In this document: positions 1 to 10,201 of the stretch, in pieces
How positions within the stretch are numbered: position 1 is the stretch's first letter
Layout: each line of letters opens with the position of its first letter
Made by a program: the position numbers and the translations under genes
The notes under the pieces: model-generated
Told to the model about the DNA's origin: nothing
What the model saw: the letters and a program-made list of their open reading frames with translations, nothing else
The model's database searches: none
Assembly: GCA_011800155.1 (NCBI GenBank)
Contig: CM022375.1
Coordinates: 2,542,001 to 2,606,000, forward strand
Length of the DNA stretch: 64,000 nucleotides
Direction: 5' to 3'
Origin: Flammulina velutipes
Taxonomy: Eukaryota > Basidiomycota > Agaricomycetes > Agaricales > Physalacriaceae

Positions 1-593
1 TCGTCTTCGAAAAGCTCCAAGTCTTATCATTGGGATACGGAGATCCTAGGGAGGCCATCCTATTCTTACAATATTCGGATGCTCCTGCTCTGACGGATCT
101 GACACTCATCTACACTGGCTCCGTGCTGGAGGTTACACAGAGACAGAATCATGATAACTTGCTGGTGTTGCTCATTCGCCACCTTCCGCTGGCTAGGATT
201 GAAAGGCTCTCATTAGATAAAGTTGTCTTCACCTCATCACGGGAAGAAACTCCTGGTATGAATCTCGGGATGCCCATGAGAAGACCTCCTCCAAGGTTCT
301 TGAAATTCCTGGCAGAGCTCACTTCGCTCAAGAATCTCAGTTTGACGGATATGCATAGATCTCCGTGGGTGAAAGATGTGCTTTGGGGAAGTGAGACTCT
401 GCTGCCTGCCCTAGAGACGTTCCGACTCGATGGCCAACCGGAAGAAATTTTCGACATGCTGCGAAACATGGCAAAACTCGGACGTAGATCAATACAGCTG
501 GGTCTCACTGAAGAATTGGAGAGTTGTATTGCTGAACAGGTGCGGAAAATATGCTCTGATGTGCACTGCAGCTCAGCTGATATCGACGAATAG
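1..593 (+). CDS. F-box-like family 1 protein, C-terminal part (5' end outside window)
   Basis: The reading frame is open from base 3 and runs off the left edge, so only the last ~197 residues are present. The first visible residues, VFEKLQVLSLGYGDP, match the conserved mid-protein block (FEKLQVLSFGY) of the full-length paralogs at 8312, 10202 and 31304. They are followed by the family's PALTDLTLIYT and LARIERLSLDKVVF leucine-rich segments and a tail in which LETFRLDG takes the place of the usual LETLxLDG. The N-terminal F-box would lie upstream of the window. An ATG at 30 is internal and not the start. The copy appears intact as far as seen, but its C-terminus differs from the usual ISKEEKAKL-type ending. 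Role by family: substrate-receptor part of an SCF-type ubiquitin ligase (inferred). Confidence 0.75.
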   Translation, partial: VFEKLQVLSLGYGDPREAILFLQYSDAPALTDLTLIYTGSVLEVTQRQNHDNLLVLLIRHLPLARIERLSLDKVVFTSSREETPGMNLGMPMRRPPPRFLKFLAELTSLKNLSLTDMHRSPWVKDVLWGSETLLPALETFRLDGQPEEIFDMLRNMAKLGRRSIQLGLTEELESCIAEQVRKICSDVHCSSADIDE

Positions 594-2259
594 ATGAATG
601 ATAGTTTACTTTCGATGGGATGTGGATATTTTCGTTTCGGGGAGGCAGGTTCTCAACGGTAGTTACAACGTATATAACGACGAACCGATTGTATGTTTAC
701 ATATCCTAATTATCGCTCAAGAGTCAGCTACCATTCACGAGGAGGCGCTGTCAATGCATTAACGGACCTTGGTCCCTCCAGAATCAGAACAATATTTCCC
801 GAGTGCTCGCCAACATGGAGATGCAAAAACGCGAATCTTTGCGGAGACTTTAAATTGATTTCTCGCGCTCACGGTACGTGAAGTACGCAAGACCCATGGC
901 CACTGCTATAAGATTTTGTTAGACACATTTCTCCACAATGGTAGATATGTCTGATACTGACTGGATGCAGCAATCCATCCCCGCATTCTCCGTCTCTTTT
1001 TTGGTATGCGAAGCGGAGACTTATTCGTGGTTGAGAATGTCCTGCTTCCCAGCGATGGCGTTAGGAGTAACTTTGACGCTAGCGCTGAACGGCAGATGGT
1101 GGTCGCTGGCATGGATGATTGGAGCTGAAAAAAGACCGAAGTGCGTACATACGGAATAAATAACTCATCGGCGAGTTCCTCCAGCTGAATTTACTGATTG
1201 ACGTCGTGCATCGGCATCACTGACTAGGTTGATATGACAATCCATTGGAGTACATCAGTACTACGTGGAAATTTCTTATTTCTTGGCACGTCTCCTTCCT
1301 TCTCTCTGTACATCACTGAAATAAATGTTTTCTGAACATCTCACGTCTGTCGACGCCACATTCGGGAAGTGCCGATCAGTGTGCCGCCGGCACATGGTTG
1401 GATGATAGATAGGACGAAGCTTTCACTCTTCTAATAGTAACTATGTATAGGTTACATATAAGTTGGAGACGTCTCTACATGTTACTTATATACAACCAGT
1501 GGCATACTTCCCCCTCGCTGGTTGAGTTTATATCTAAGTACTTTCCTTTGTGGACTCGTCGGCTCTACCCTCATGAAGCAACACGGAGATGTTGGCACCC
1601 ATAACCCAGATGCTGCGCAGCTGATTGAGGGATCTCGATCCAGGATAATGATTGGACAGCGGAGATCTATACAACTGTATACTTGGAACAAAGGGAATCA
1701 AGTGGCATTTAAATCATTAAACAGCCACCAATTTCCTGCTAGCAAGCTTTCAAGCAGCGTTCTTCATCTAGGAAATCTCGCGCTTTCGAACTATCACATA
1801 CACATGCTTGGTGCCCATTCGTCATTGACTTTGGACCTACGGGTCTCCGGATACAGAACAAGGACTCGCAGGAGTTCGCTCTTTACTGCATATCTTTCAG
1901 CATAGCCTTCCCGTCGCTTGAAAAGCATGATGCCCAGACTATTACGTTGTTTATGAAGCGCCAATTTTTGAGCGCCACACGACATCGACATGGGAATTTC
2001 TTCACGTTTAAGGCATGCAAGTATTTACCGTGAGCTCTCGGAGCCGCATAAGGACTCAGAAAGTTGTCAGAATTAACGCCTTCGTGACTCGATTTGATGT
2101 GTTGCGTATGCTTCTATCATATCCGGAGAACAATAGCCACTCAAGGGCTGATCGATGTTTTTGGGAAGAATGACTTACAGCTCGAAGCACGCACAGCAAA
2201 CTGGCCAGGTGGGTTTATAAGAAGGTAGCTCATTCTGCGATTGAGGTCAAGTCAACCCC
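594..2259. other. intergenic, no supported gene
   Basis: Several short open frames occur on both strands, the longest about 127 codons at 1522-1905. None shows a recognisable domain, a spliced continuation or similarity to the other families in the window. A TATA-like TTTATAAG lies at about 2213-2220, roughly 40 bp before the bZIP start codon. Confidence 0.5.
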
Positions 2260-2556
2260 ATGTATCCCTCCGACACACACCACGTCGCCACTGCTCGACA
2301 CATTACCTTTGAGCCAGAATTGCTCGAGCAAGACCAGCTCACAGATGAGGTATCACTCCAGGCAACAGAAGAGTTGGCGGAACGACGACGACGCAATCGG
2401 GTTGCGGCGCAGCGATCGCGTCAGAGAAAGAAGGACTATGTTAATGATCTTGAGGAGCAGATTGAGGCCCTGAAGGAGGAGGTGACCAAGTGGAAGAGTA
2501 AGGTGCAAGTCTATGAGGCGTTGTTGATTAGTCACAACGTTTTAGTTTCTAAGTAA
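2260..2556 (+). CDS. small bZIP transcription factor
   Basis: A 98-residue frame encodes a basic region with the bZIP signature: ERRRRNRVAAQRSRQRKK at about residues 40-57 contains the invariant Asn and Arg spaced as N-x7-R. It is followed by an amphipathic heptad helix (LEEQIEAL KEEVTKW KSKVQVY EALL). Leucine occupies the first two heptad positions; Trp and Tyr replace later ones. The expected role is sequence-specific DNA binding as a dimer in the nucleus. The N-terminal 40 residues are acidic and could be a short regulatory segment. A GTAAGA donor overlaps the stop codon and an acceptor with a TTAAC branch ends at 2608, so a spliced product reaching a stop at 2742-2744 (~143 aa) is possible. 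I list the unspliced form because the extra exon has no recognisable features. The subgroup cannot be assigned. Confidence 0.75.
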   Translation: MYPSDTHHVATARHITFEPELLEQDQLTDEVSLQATEELAERRRRNRVAAQRSRQRKKDYVNDLEEQIEALKEEVTKWKSKVQVYEALLISHNVLVSK

Positions 2557-2744
2557 GAGTGAGTCTATATTTCCGATTTTGGGGGCTTTGTATTATATTA
2601 ACTGCTAGTATGAGAGACGGATATGGCGTCGTTGTCATCCATACAGATGTAGAAGCTCGCTTGTTGCGTTGTCATATCCATCATGCTTTACCAGACTTGT
2701 TCAAGCGCAAAAATGTACCACAACGGCTCCGGCCAACATTCTAA

Positions 2745-3099
2745 TTCAAGCGGGGCACGGCTCGGTTGAGTCGGACACGCACTGGCAGGTATATATACAT
2801 TGTTGTTGTGAGACTCGAGTAGTTGGAATACCGACGAAAGAGCAGTCTGACGTCGACACTGTAATTAGCTGAGACGGTAACAGACTTTAATGCGAGGCAC
2901 GATGTATAGCATAATAAGCAGAGAGCAGAATAAAGCGAGACAGAGCACGAGAGAAACTGAAGAATCGGTGATGAAAAGCGATAGCAAAGGAGTGAAATAG
3001 TGGCTTCGTTCTACTCCGTTTCTGGGTCGATCTGAATGAGAATCAAGTTGAGGAGAGCAAAGGGGCGGTCATGGTAGCGCATACCTCGGACATAGCCAC
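2745..3099. other. intergenic, nothing recognised
   Basis: Purine-rich, low-complexity sequence (many AGAG and GAGA runs around 2920-3000) between the bZIP gene and the BTB-like remnant. No open frame or repeat shared with the rest of the window was recognised. Confidence 0.4.
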
Positions 3100-3615
3100 C
3101 TCGACCTCACCACGAATACCGTCCATGATGCGGCTCAAGTCCAACATGCGTTGAGAGCGACGGGAGGGCATCTCGAAGTGGATTCACGTACAACCACGCG
3201 AGCAACGTCCGGCCACTGATATTCGATGGCGAGGGAGTGAATACGAGCAGGTTTTTCTAGGAGAAGGTCTGGCATGGAAAGAAGAAGAGTGCCAAGATGC
3301 GAGATACAGTCGTCCATTTCGAGTAGCTGCATCGCGCGAAGGACTGGCGGCGAAAGTAGTCTGTCCATCGTTTCTCGGTCAACGACGGCGGGTAGATGGG
3401 CGAATTCACGGAGGGCGATGAAGGATGTGTCGTTTATGCCAGTCTGGTAGTACGGGAGCATCTTTCCACGCGTAAATGGATCTGGTAGCATGATGGGATC
3501 CGGGTCGTCCAGAGGGCGTCGCAGAACACCTGACATGGCAAAGAGGCGGTCGGTGCGCGACACTGCGAAGCCAACATCGAGTCGATTGTCGCCAACAGCA
3601 TTTGCGCGGCATCAG
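3100..3615 (-). pseudogene. possible BTB-type protein remnant (C-terminal region)
   Basis: On the minus strand a frame from about 3563 to 3135 reads ALREFAHLPAVVDRE, then RAMQLLEMDDCISHLGTLLL and KPARIHSLAIEYQWPDVARV. This pattern (a central helix pair, then 'EP.R...IA..Y....AR.A') resembles the region that follows the BTB fold in Agaricomycete BTB/POZ proteins. The BTB core itself is not found upstream. A frame starting MSSDAAQMLLATIDS at about 3622 enters from a different phase, and near 3160 the coding-like signal changes frame again. So either unrecognised introns or frameshifts are present. I treat it as a degraded or partial gene; the family assignment rests on pattern memory only. Confidence 0.3.
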
Positions 3616-3889
3616 AACTCATCGTACGAGCGAAAAAGAAAAGAACGCGACTGTAAGGAAGGACGTGTTGTTTGCCTTGGTTTGTCAGTCGCATGTCTTT
3701 ACTACGGCAATTCGCGATTATACCCACGGTTTTATATTCAACTTGTATTCAACCATGATACAAGAATGCTAGCTTGAATGCCGATTATTCGAATGATGCT
3801 CATATATTCTATATGCCATGCATCAGATCAGGATCCCTCATCTTCGACTCAGGCGGTCGATCCGGTGGGATGCTCGGGATTTCCGGAGG

Positions 3890-4366
3890 TCACTGTGGCG
3901 ACGTCCCAAAAGTCGCCGCTCCCCAAGCACGCACGAGGCCCCTATGGCTTGTCAGTATCTGAAGAAAACAGGATATTTTATGTACCTCTGCGTAGAATCA
4001 AGGTATGCTTTTCGATCCATTCGACGAGCAGTCTTGACGGAAATGCCTTTGCTAGAGACGTGATACCCTCGTGCTTGGAGACTTCATCGATTCATGTCAG
4101 GTATGTGACTTAATGAAAGATACGGAACAAACCTCGTCTTCGTATCATCAATAACATTGTCGAGCCACTTCCAAGTCTCGGCGATGGCGTACACGGCACC
4201 TCCGCACACGCTGACTGTCTGTCGAATAAACGCATTGAATTGACTACTTATACCTGCATTGTAAACTTGACTTACTACGAGAAGACAAAGAAAATCCATC
4301 CTATACCCCAAAAATGTGAATATTAAGGACAATGCTGGTGCGCCACATGACTCACCAAGACGACAT
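3890..4366 (-). CDS. small five-exon protein with N-terminal membrane segment, unknown function
   Basis: This gene is too finely split to appear as one open frame. Exons on the minus strand: 4366-4356, 4300-4276, 4218-4133, 4081-3986 and 3941-3890. Introns are 55, 57, 51 and 44 nt, with GT...AG borders (GTGAGT, GTAAGT, GTTTGT, GTACAT) and CTGAC branch sites in the last two. Phases fit exactly and give 270 nt, 89 residues. The product starts MSSWMDFLCLLVTVSVCGG (a hydrophobic segment, signal anchor or signal peptide), continues through ETWKWLDNVIDDTKTSL, and has a basic middle (SVKTARRMDRKAYLDSTQRG) before ending at FGTSPQ. A TATA-like TTATATAAAG lies about 95 bp upstream. I do not recognise the family. 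It is transcribed divergently from the small gene at 4745. Confidence 0.6.
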
Positions 4367-4460
4367 TTGGAGTAGAAAGGATAGACAAATAGCGGCAAGC
4401 TGAACAACGTTTGACGTAGAAATTGAGATGAGAAGGGGAGGAGAAGGAAACGACCTACAT

Positions 4461-4470
4461 CTTTATATAA
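4461..4470 (-). promoter_or_regulatory. TATA-like box for the 4366 gene
   Basis: TTATATAAAG read on the minus strand, about 95 bp upstream of the proposed ATG at 4366, in the intergenic space shared with the divergent gene at 4745. Confidence 0.45.
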
Positions 4471-4698
4471 CCTTGTAAGAAATCATTGATTTGTGGCTGT
4501 TCCGGCGCTCTTTCTGAGTACCCCAAACTCTATATGATGCGCCATACATCGCCCACTCGAAACAAATGAGCGCATTACATTTAGATCAGAACAGTTCTAT
4601 TCCAAAGCCAACACTGCCACGTTAGTAGTTGTACAATCCGACGACAATGTGTCTCTTCTTTGTTCTGAAGTTGCTTCGGGATCTTTGACGCCTGAGCG

Positions 4699-4707
4699 TA
4701 TATAAAG
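4699..4707 (+). promoter_or_regulatory. TATA-like box for the 4745 gene
   Basis: TATATAAAG, 37 bp upstream of the ATG at 4745. Together with the minus-strand box this defines a compact bidirectional promoter region of about 380 bp. Confidence 0.5.
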
Positions 4708-4744
4708 CCACAAAGATTCTCTTTCTTATCCCACAATTCTCACC

Positions 4745-5320
4745 ATGACTTCTCCATTGCCGAACTCCTCCAAGTTGCCTCAGAGGTATGTCACTTTTCT
4801 GTTGCGCCACACTACGGTCAGGGTCATATTCAACATGTATTCAGATTGCGTACCAAGGGGGGAGAAATCATTGATCTATGTGGCATAAGCGCCGAGTATA
4901 GATCCAAGATTCTTGAGAAGATCGAGCGAGGCGAACGCGAGGTTGTTGAAGCGGAGCCGTTCGAAGCACCTTCGTCCCACAATGCCGACAAATTCACGTC
5001 TTCCGATTCCAATATGTCAGTAATACTTAGGGGTTGCGTTATGTTGATACTAACGAGATCTACGCAGTAAAACTCCCATTGCTACGTCGACTTTGAAGCC
5101 TACCAGCGGAGGCGACGGGAAGAACTTCCCAGCGTGGATCGAGGATAGATGCACCTTGTTGGCTGAAGAGTGCAAGACGAGAATGCACGCGAATGGACCA
5201 ACATATGGAACGCGGGCAGAGGTCAAGGCAAAGTTTGACGCTGCCTGGAAACTGGCCAATGAATTCTTGGCTCGGAATGAGGATGAGACTGCAAAAAGGA
5301 ACGAGGAGGAAGAAGCATAG
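4745..5320 (+). CDS. small three-exon acidic/basic protein of unknown function
   Basis: Exons 4745-4785, 4845-5015 and 5068-5320 join to 465 nt (154 residues). The introns (59 and 52 nt) have GTATGT and GTCAGT donors; the second has a textbook ACTAAC branch site. The start MTSPLPNSSKLPQR follows a TATATAAAG box at a suitable distance. The middle is charged and probably helical (SAEYRSKILEKIERGEREV). The C-terminal third, from NFPAWIEDRCTLLAEEC to WKLANEFLARNEDE, is also helical and ends in a run of Glu. No signal peptide or membrane segment is visible, and I do not recognise the family. The gene is divergent from the small membrane-type gene ending at 3890. Confidence 0.65.
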
Positions 5321-5866
5321 AGGTTCATTCTTATGGATTTAGATAGTATTGCAAAAGTCTATGGTTGACCGTCGTAGTCGCGAGTTTGACATGGCCACAG
5401 TGTGGCGCAAAGTAATGTTCACTGTTTCAATTTTATCGAAGACTATACATTTGATGCAATATACTTGTCATAGTTTGACTACTAAACTAGACTAGCAATA
5501 GCATGCTGCTATCGTTGGTGAATGTCTCGGATCGGCGGATCATTGGTGACACGGAACACATAAATTTGATGGCGTCCTTTTCTTCTAACCACCACCATGA
5601 CGACGGAACGAGTAGGAATCATCTACCTACGCTCCAGAATCGCTCTCTCATCTTGCTCTCATCACAGAATATGCCGGATACACGGATGTGCTACCATTCC
5701 TGAGGCCAATCACCAAAATCATCCCTGGCAGAGCGCGAAACCATCATGGACCAACCCTTCATATGATGGTTTTGGAACGGTTTAAAGCTTGAAAGAAGAG
5801 TGTCGGTCTCCATCTTGCCTTTCGCTTTTGCCTATACACTTGCCCCCGACGTTCCCTTCCCCAGCC
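5321..5866. other. intergenic, no gene recognised
   Basis: Contains the 3' region of the small gene and the probable promoter of the glycosidase-like gene. Pyrimidine-rich sequence (CTTGCCTTTCGC...) precedes the ATG at 5867, as is common for fungal promoters. The short open frames here have no coding signature. Confidence 0.4.
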
Positions 5867-7241
5867 ATGGCAAGAATGGTACTTTCGTTAACCCTATTCA
5901 ACCTGGTAGGTTGCTTTTCACTCTCCTCTTCGACGTGCCCTTTCATCATCTTCTCAATAGGCTGTTCACACTGTAACTGCCCTCGACCCCTTCGCCCTCA
6001 ACCCAGGCTTCGACATCCAATCCGTCGCAGCGCTCGCAAAGTCCCTCCCATCTCATTCCTGGGAGTTCGGGACCGCGTGCGAGGTCCTCTTGGAACTATA
6101 CACTCCCTCTGTCTCCGTCTTTGGCGACTTTCCATTTCCCGCTCCTGTCCTCGCCCCAGAAGCTGTCCCTGCTCTGGAGTATGCGAAGCAAGTGATAGTG
6201 CTGAACGCACCGGGAGCGGAGAATGGGTTGAGCGAAGGCGACGGGGCGGTCGGTGATCCTGCTAGCCTGGGCATATTTGCGTATTTGCTTGGGAAAACCG
6301 ATGGGGTATACGCTGAGGCTGCGACGAAGGAGATTAACTTCCAGTTGAAGGCGCCGAGGTGGCAGAACGGCGCTATAAGCCACCGTGCGGACGTTCCAGA
6401 GCTGTGGTACGCACGCTTCTCCCTTCCCAAACACATTCAAAGATACTTATCACTCATTTGCAGGGCGGATTTCGGTTACATGTCCCCGCCGTATCTTGCT
6501 TACTACGCGGCGGATACCTGGAACCTTACTCTCCTCGACGAATCGTATAAGCAATGCGGGTACTATCGAGAGGTCCTCCAAGCCACCGACACTTCTGCAC
6601 CATGGTATGGCGTCTACCACCACATCATCGGCCCACAGAGCCAGGACCTTGGTCTCTGGAGCACGGGAAATGGCTGGTTCGCAGGCGGAATGGTACGCGT
6701 CCTCGCCGTGGTCCAAAAAGCCCCCGCCTCCCTCGCCCTCGGCGCAGCCTGGCGCTCCAAAGCAATTTCCGACCTAACCCAGTGGATCAAAGAAATCGTC
6801 GACGGCGTCGTCAACTCCGAACTCGTCGATGGGCTCGTGCGCAACTACATCGACTCTCTCGACGCGCCCAACGGGTTCGGCGAGATCAGCGGGTCGTTGA
6901 TGATCGCGAGTGTCATTTATCGTATGGCGGTGTTGCAGCCAGAGGTGTTTGGTGCGGAGTATATTGCGTGGGCTGATGCCATGCGAGGGACGATTTCTGG
7001 GTTGGACGTGAATGGGAATCCGCATGTGACGGCTAATGGGATCGTGACTCCTGCGGTGAACCCGTTGGATTGGTTTGATACCACGCCGTTTACTTCTGGG
7101 AGCCCGGAAGGGCAGAGCTTTGCTGTTCTGATGTATACGGGTTGGAGAGATTGTGTGTACGCTGGGTACTGTAAGGAAGGTGGGTATAGCGCCAGTCCGA
7201 AGAGGGCACATCAAAGGAGATGGGAAGCCAGTCGTCTCTAA
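5867..7241 (+). CDS. secreted six-hairpin glycosidase-like protein (GH88/GH105-like)
   Basis: Three exons, 5867-5905, 5961-6406 and 6464-7241, join to 1263 nt (420 residues); the introns are 55 and 57 nt. The start MARMVLSLTLFNLAVHTVTA is a good signal peptide whose coding sequence is split by the first intron, arguing for this ATG rather than an internal one. Downstream blocks typical of the six-hairpin (alpha/alpha)6 fold include GYMSPPYLAYYA, LWSTGNGWFAGGMVRVLAVV and the C-terminal SPEGQSFAVLMYTGWRD. Family members act on unsaturated or rhamnose/uronate-containing oligosaccharides; the basidiomycete group is largely uncharacterised, so the substrate is unknown. Secretion is inferred from the leader. 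A GTAAGG near 7170 could be another donor, leaving the last ~20 residues uncertain. Confidence 0.7.
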
Positions 7242-8093
7242 GCTTTTTTTGCTTATATTATTACCTTATCTATTGGGAAATATCGTTGCAATCGTGTTTG
7301 GACTTGAAAAAGAACGTCGTGGCGTACGTTTGATCGGAGAAGTAATCATCGGTATTTGCCGAACTAATCTTTGCCTCTCGCTATGATGTGCAATCTTACA
7401 ACCGACAGTTCACGCTCGTTGACTCTGTGCTGATGAGCTACTATTCTAATGTCTAAGGGCAACAATTCTGCTGGCTTACCAACACTTCTTCAACTGGATT
7501 CTTGATGCTCCCCAAAAGTATTGACAGTGACTATGCCCTACAACTATGTTCCCTTTCTCATTCTGCTTACAACGTCACAAGTATCTTTCCACGCAACTAT
7601 ACCTATCTTTGCTGGAGGTGTGTCACGGTCATTGGGTATTACACATCCCATTTCCCGTACTCACTCTTTCGTAGCTGGCGCAACGACGTGTGTATTAGCA
7701 GGTCAGTCGCGCACTGCAGATCACTCTCCGTATACTCGTTCGCCCCGTCTTACATTTGCCAGTTGCCGCCGTCATCGCGGCGGGATTACACACGAAGAGC
7801 GTTGTACATGTACGACCAGGCTATTGGTCTCTGTATGATGTTGGTTGTGCGCGCTCCAATGATATGAGCGGCTTCGCCGTTCAAGAGCGCGGCTCTTACG
7901 GTGGATGTTCAATTGCCTCTTTCCATATGTCACGTTTCACCAGCCATTGTCTATGTGCCGCATTCTTCGTCTCGTTTGGCATAGCTGTTCACGAGGTATA
8001 TACTCATTCGTCTCGTCGCCGGTAAGAAGTCAGACTCGCCTCAGAAATTCCTGGTTCACATACTACAAAGCTAGGAAAATAGGGAACGCGAAT

Positions 8094-8145
8094 CCTGTTC
8101 GCACGTACCTTTCCTGGGCAGCTCTTGCCATTGTTCGCTTTCCCC
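8094..8145 (+). promoter_or_regulatory. F-box family upstream module, diverged copy
   Basis: CTGTTCGCACGTACCTTT, a segment ending CAGCTCTT and ATTGTTCGCTTTC align in order with the module upstream of the genes at 15279 and 24259 (TTGTTCGCACGCACTTTG, GGAACTCTTT, ATTGTTGGCTTTC). It lies about 170-215 bp before the ATG at 8312. Confidence 0.5.
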
Positions 8146-8161
8146 CAAGAACAATGGCAAG
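8124..8161. repeat. 13-bp perfect inverted repeat (hairpin)
   Basis: CTTGCCATTGTTC at 8124-8136 and GAACAATGGCAAG at 8149-8161 are exact reverse complements separated by 12 bases. The structure overlaps the promoter module of the downstream F-box gene. It could be a transposon footprint or a regulatory hairpin; nothing decides. Confidence 0.7.
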
Positions 8162-8311
8162 CGATAGGCATTTCAAAAACGCAAACGCGTCCCAGGCCTC
8201 TTAAAGCGAGACATTCCGCTGACTACCCCTCTGCATCGTACACCCCACATTTCACTCAGGTGTGTAACATCTGCACCTGGCACTTTCCTACGCTGATACA
8301 TCGGAAGAACT

Positions 8312-9805
8312 ATGTCGACTACGATTGCATCACTCGCCAACGAGACTCTCTGCGAGATCTTCGAGCACCTCTTCCATTCCCTGACCGTTGAAGAATGGTA
8401 CACGCACACCCTCCCATCCACACGCTTGGTCTCCCGTCACTGGAACGGATTACTCGAAATGTTACCAACAATATGGACATCCCTGCTCATTACCGAGAAA
8501 TCCGCCTATCGAGCCGGTCAATCACCCTTCCAATCCACCCAACTACGGCTCCTCCGGAGCTTCGACCTCCCTCTCGACGTCTACATACGACTCAAAACCT
8601 CTACGAGGCCGAAATCCTTTGGCGTCATGGAAAGTAACATGATTGGGGGAATCCTCCGTGAAGTGGCGCCACGCCTGGCCTCCATCGATCTACGCGGCAT
8701 TTCCGGGTCGCGCACGAACCAGATGACCATCTTCTCCCGCCTCAACGACGTCCCCATGCCTCTCCTCCGCTCGTTCGCACACAACGGAGGAACGATGTGT
8801 TATCGCATGTTTGATCGTGATATTTATTTCTTCGATCCCGCGTCTGTCCTACAACACGAGGGACGAGCTACCAGGGAGATGGTCAACAAATGGGGTAGCA
8901 ACCTATATCCCGCGCTCACCGATGTTCGACTCGAAGGCGCTATGTACAACTTCGATCACTTGCCCGTCATGCGTAGCATCCGCCGACTTTGCATTAAGCT
9001 GCTTCCGAGGACGATGAAACCTTTTATGAACCAGTTCATCGATATTCTGCGGCCGGTCACGGGAACTCTGGAAGTTCTCGAGCTAGAGGACGTTATCAAA
9101 GTCAAAGACTCGGACCCGGAACGCATCAACGAACCCATCATCTTCGAGAAGTTGCAGGTCCTTTCATTTGGGTATACGAGTCCCAACGTCGTGCTCTCGT
9201 TCCTAGAATCTGTGAGGCTTCCTGCTCTGGTAGATCTTGCTCTGGAGGATACATCCTGCGAGTTGTTACGCGACCCACATAACGAAGTCCGCTTCCGTTT
9301 ACCCTTTCTACTCATTCGATATTTCCCTCTGGCGCAGATAGAGCGGCTCTCCCTCCGGAATGTGACCTTCCCACCCGACGACGAATATTACCAAATCGGA
9401 CTGGGTCGTCCCAGAGACGAGCAATGGCGCTTATACCACCAAGAGCCAGAGGTACCGGTCAATCCTACCTCGATTCGCGGACACGACCACCTCCCAGTCT
9501 TCATGTTCCTCCTCTCCAAATTTCGCTCTCTGAAACACCTCCACTTGACCGAGAACCTCGACTTGAAGCAAATCCTGTGTGATTATTGGCATCTGGGGAC
9601 GTTCGCGACGTTGGAGACGTTATACCTTGATGGGACTCCGGAGTGGCTGATTGAGCTTATGTGGTCTGTGGAGAAGTGGCATCGGAAAGCGCTGCAGGTG
9701 ATTATTGGTGAAGAGATGGCGAGTGCGCTGTCGGACGAGGAGAAGGAGGAGTTACTACATACCCATATCGATATGTTCGCGAGTGACATTGGTTCTGGAT
9801 TATGA
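8312..9805 (+). CDS. F-box-like family 1 protein
   Basis: A single exon of 497 residues. The N-terminus (MSTTIASLANETLCEIFEHL ... RLVSRHWNGLLEMLPTIWTS) is an F-box-like motif at about residues 6-60, with the conserved 'L..E.L..IF..L', the VSRHW core and the trailing P-x-x-W. The rest is leucine-rich: LQVLSFGYTSP, LPALVDLALEDT, LAQIERLSLRNVTF and LETLYLDGTPEWLIEL. This resembles degenerate leucine-rich repeats that would bind a target protein. It ends with a charged helix (SDEEKEELL). The expected role is as an adaptor of SCF ubiquitin ligase through Skp1 (family inference). It is head-to-tail with the paralog at 10202, with only ~400 bp between. Confidence 0.85.
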   Translation: MSTTIASLANETLCEIFEHLFHSLTVEEWYTHTLPSTRLVSRHWNGLLEMLPTIWTSLLITEKSAYRAGQSPFQSTQLRLLRSFDLPLDVYIRLKTSTRPKSFGVMESNMIGGILREVAPRLASIDLRGISGSRTNQMTIFSRLNDVPMPLLRSFAHNGGTMCYRMFDRDIYFFDPASVLQHEGRATREMVNKWGSNLYPALTDVRLEGAMYNFDHLPVMRSIRRLCIKLLPRTMKPFMNQFIDILRPVTGTLEVLELEDVIKVKDSDPERINEPIIFEKLQVLSFGYTSPNVVLSFLESVRLPALVDLALEDTSCELLRDPHNEVRFRLPFLLIRYFPLAQIERLSLRNVTFPPDDEYYQIGLGRPRDEQWRLYHQEPEVPVNPTSIRGHDHLPVFMFLLSKFRSLKHLHLTENLDLKQILCDYWHLGTFATLETLYLDGTPEWLIELMWSVEKWHRKALQVIIGEEMASALSDEEKEELLHTHIDMFASDIGSGL

Positions 9806-10013
9806 GTGTAGTATATTATTTATTGGCTGCTGCCTCATTACTCAAGATCTATGTACCATATATATCGTACCGCATGCTCATATTGGCAGACACAAGCGTT
9901 TTTCGTCACCGCAGACAAGCGCACACATAACAACCGTTGTAGAGTGATAAAAGTGTTTGAGTGAGATTCAGCATAAGACCAGTAAGGCTATAACATCAAG
10001 ACTTTGTGCGTTT

Positions 10014-10115
10014 GTTCAAGTTCGGGCCGAATGCCGAAGTAGTTCGTTGTTTGTTCGCACGCAACCTTGCCGAACGAAACTCTTTATTGTTCGAGCTCCC
10101 AATGTACAATGGCTT
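10014..10115 (+). promoter_or_regulatory. F-box family upstream module
   Basis: Contains CGGGCCGAATGCCGAAG, TAGTTCGTTGTTTGTTCGCA, GCCGAACGAAACTCTTTATT and a final CAATGTACAATGG in the same order and spacing as upstream of 15279 and 24259. It ends about 90 bp before the ATG at 10202. A TATTTATAG stretch follows at about 10140. Confidence 0.65.
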
Positions 10116-10201
10116 AGATGCTCACTGTTTCAAATTTTACTATTTATAGCAAGTGTTAAAATGTCATTAATTCCCTTTGTACAACTACTTGCCTACCTAC
10201 C

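Larger units (their letters stand above)
7242..8311. other. intergenic with promoter module and hairpin
   Basis: No convincing gene. A block near 7750 ending in TTACATTTGCCAG resembles the splice-acceptor-like borders of the dispersed element X, but I could not align enough to call a copy. The last ~220 bp hold the F-box promoter module and a perfect hairpin, listed separately. Confidence 0.4.

Noticed and set aside
1522..1905. 127-codon plus-strand open frame
   Set aside because: No domain, promoter or splice evidence; length expected by chance in a long gene-free stretch.
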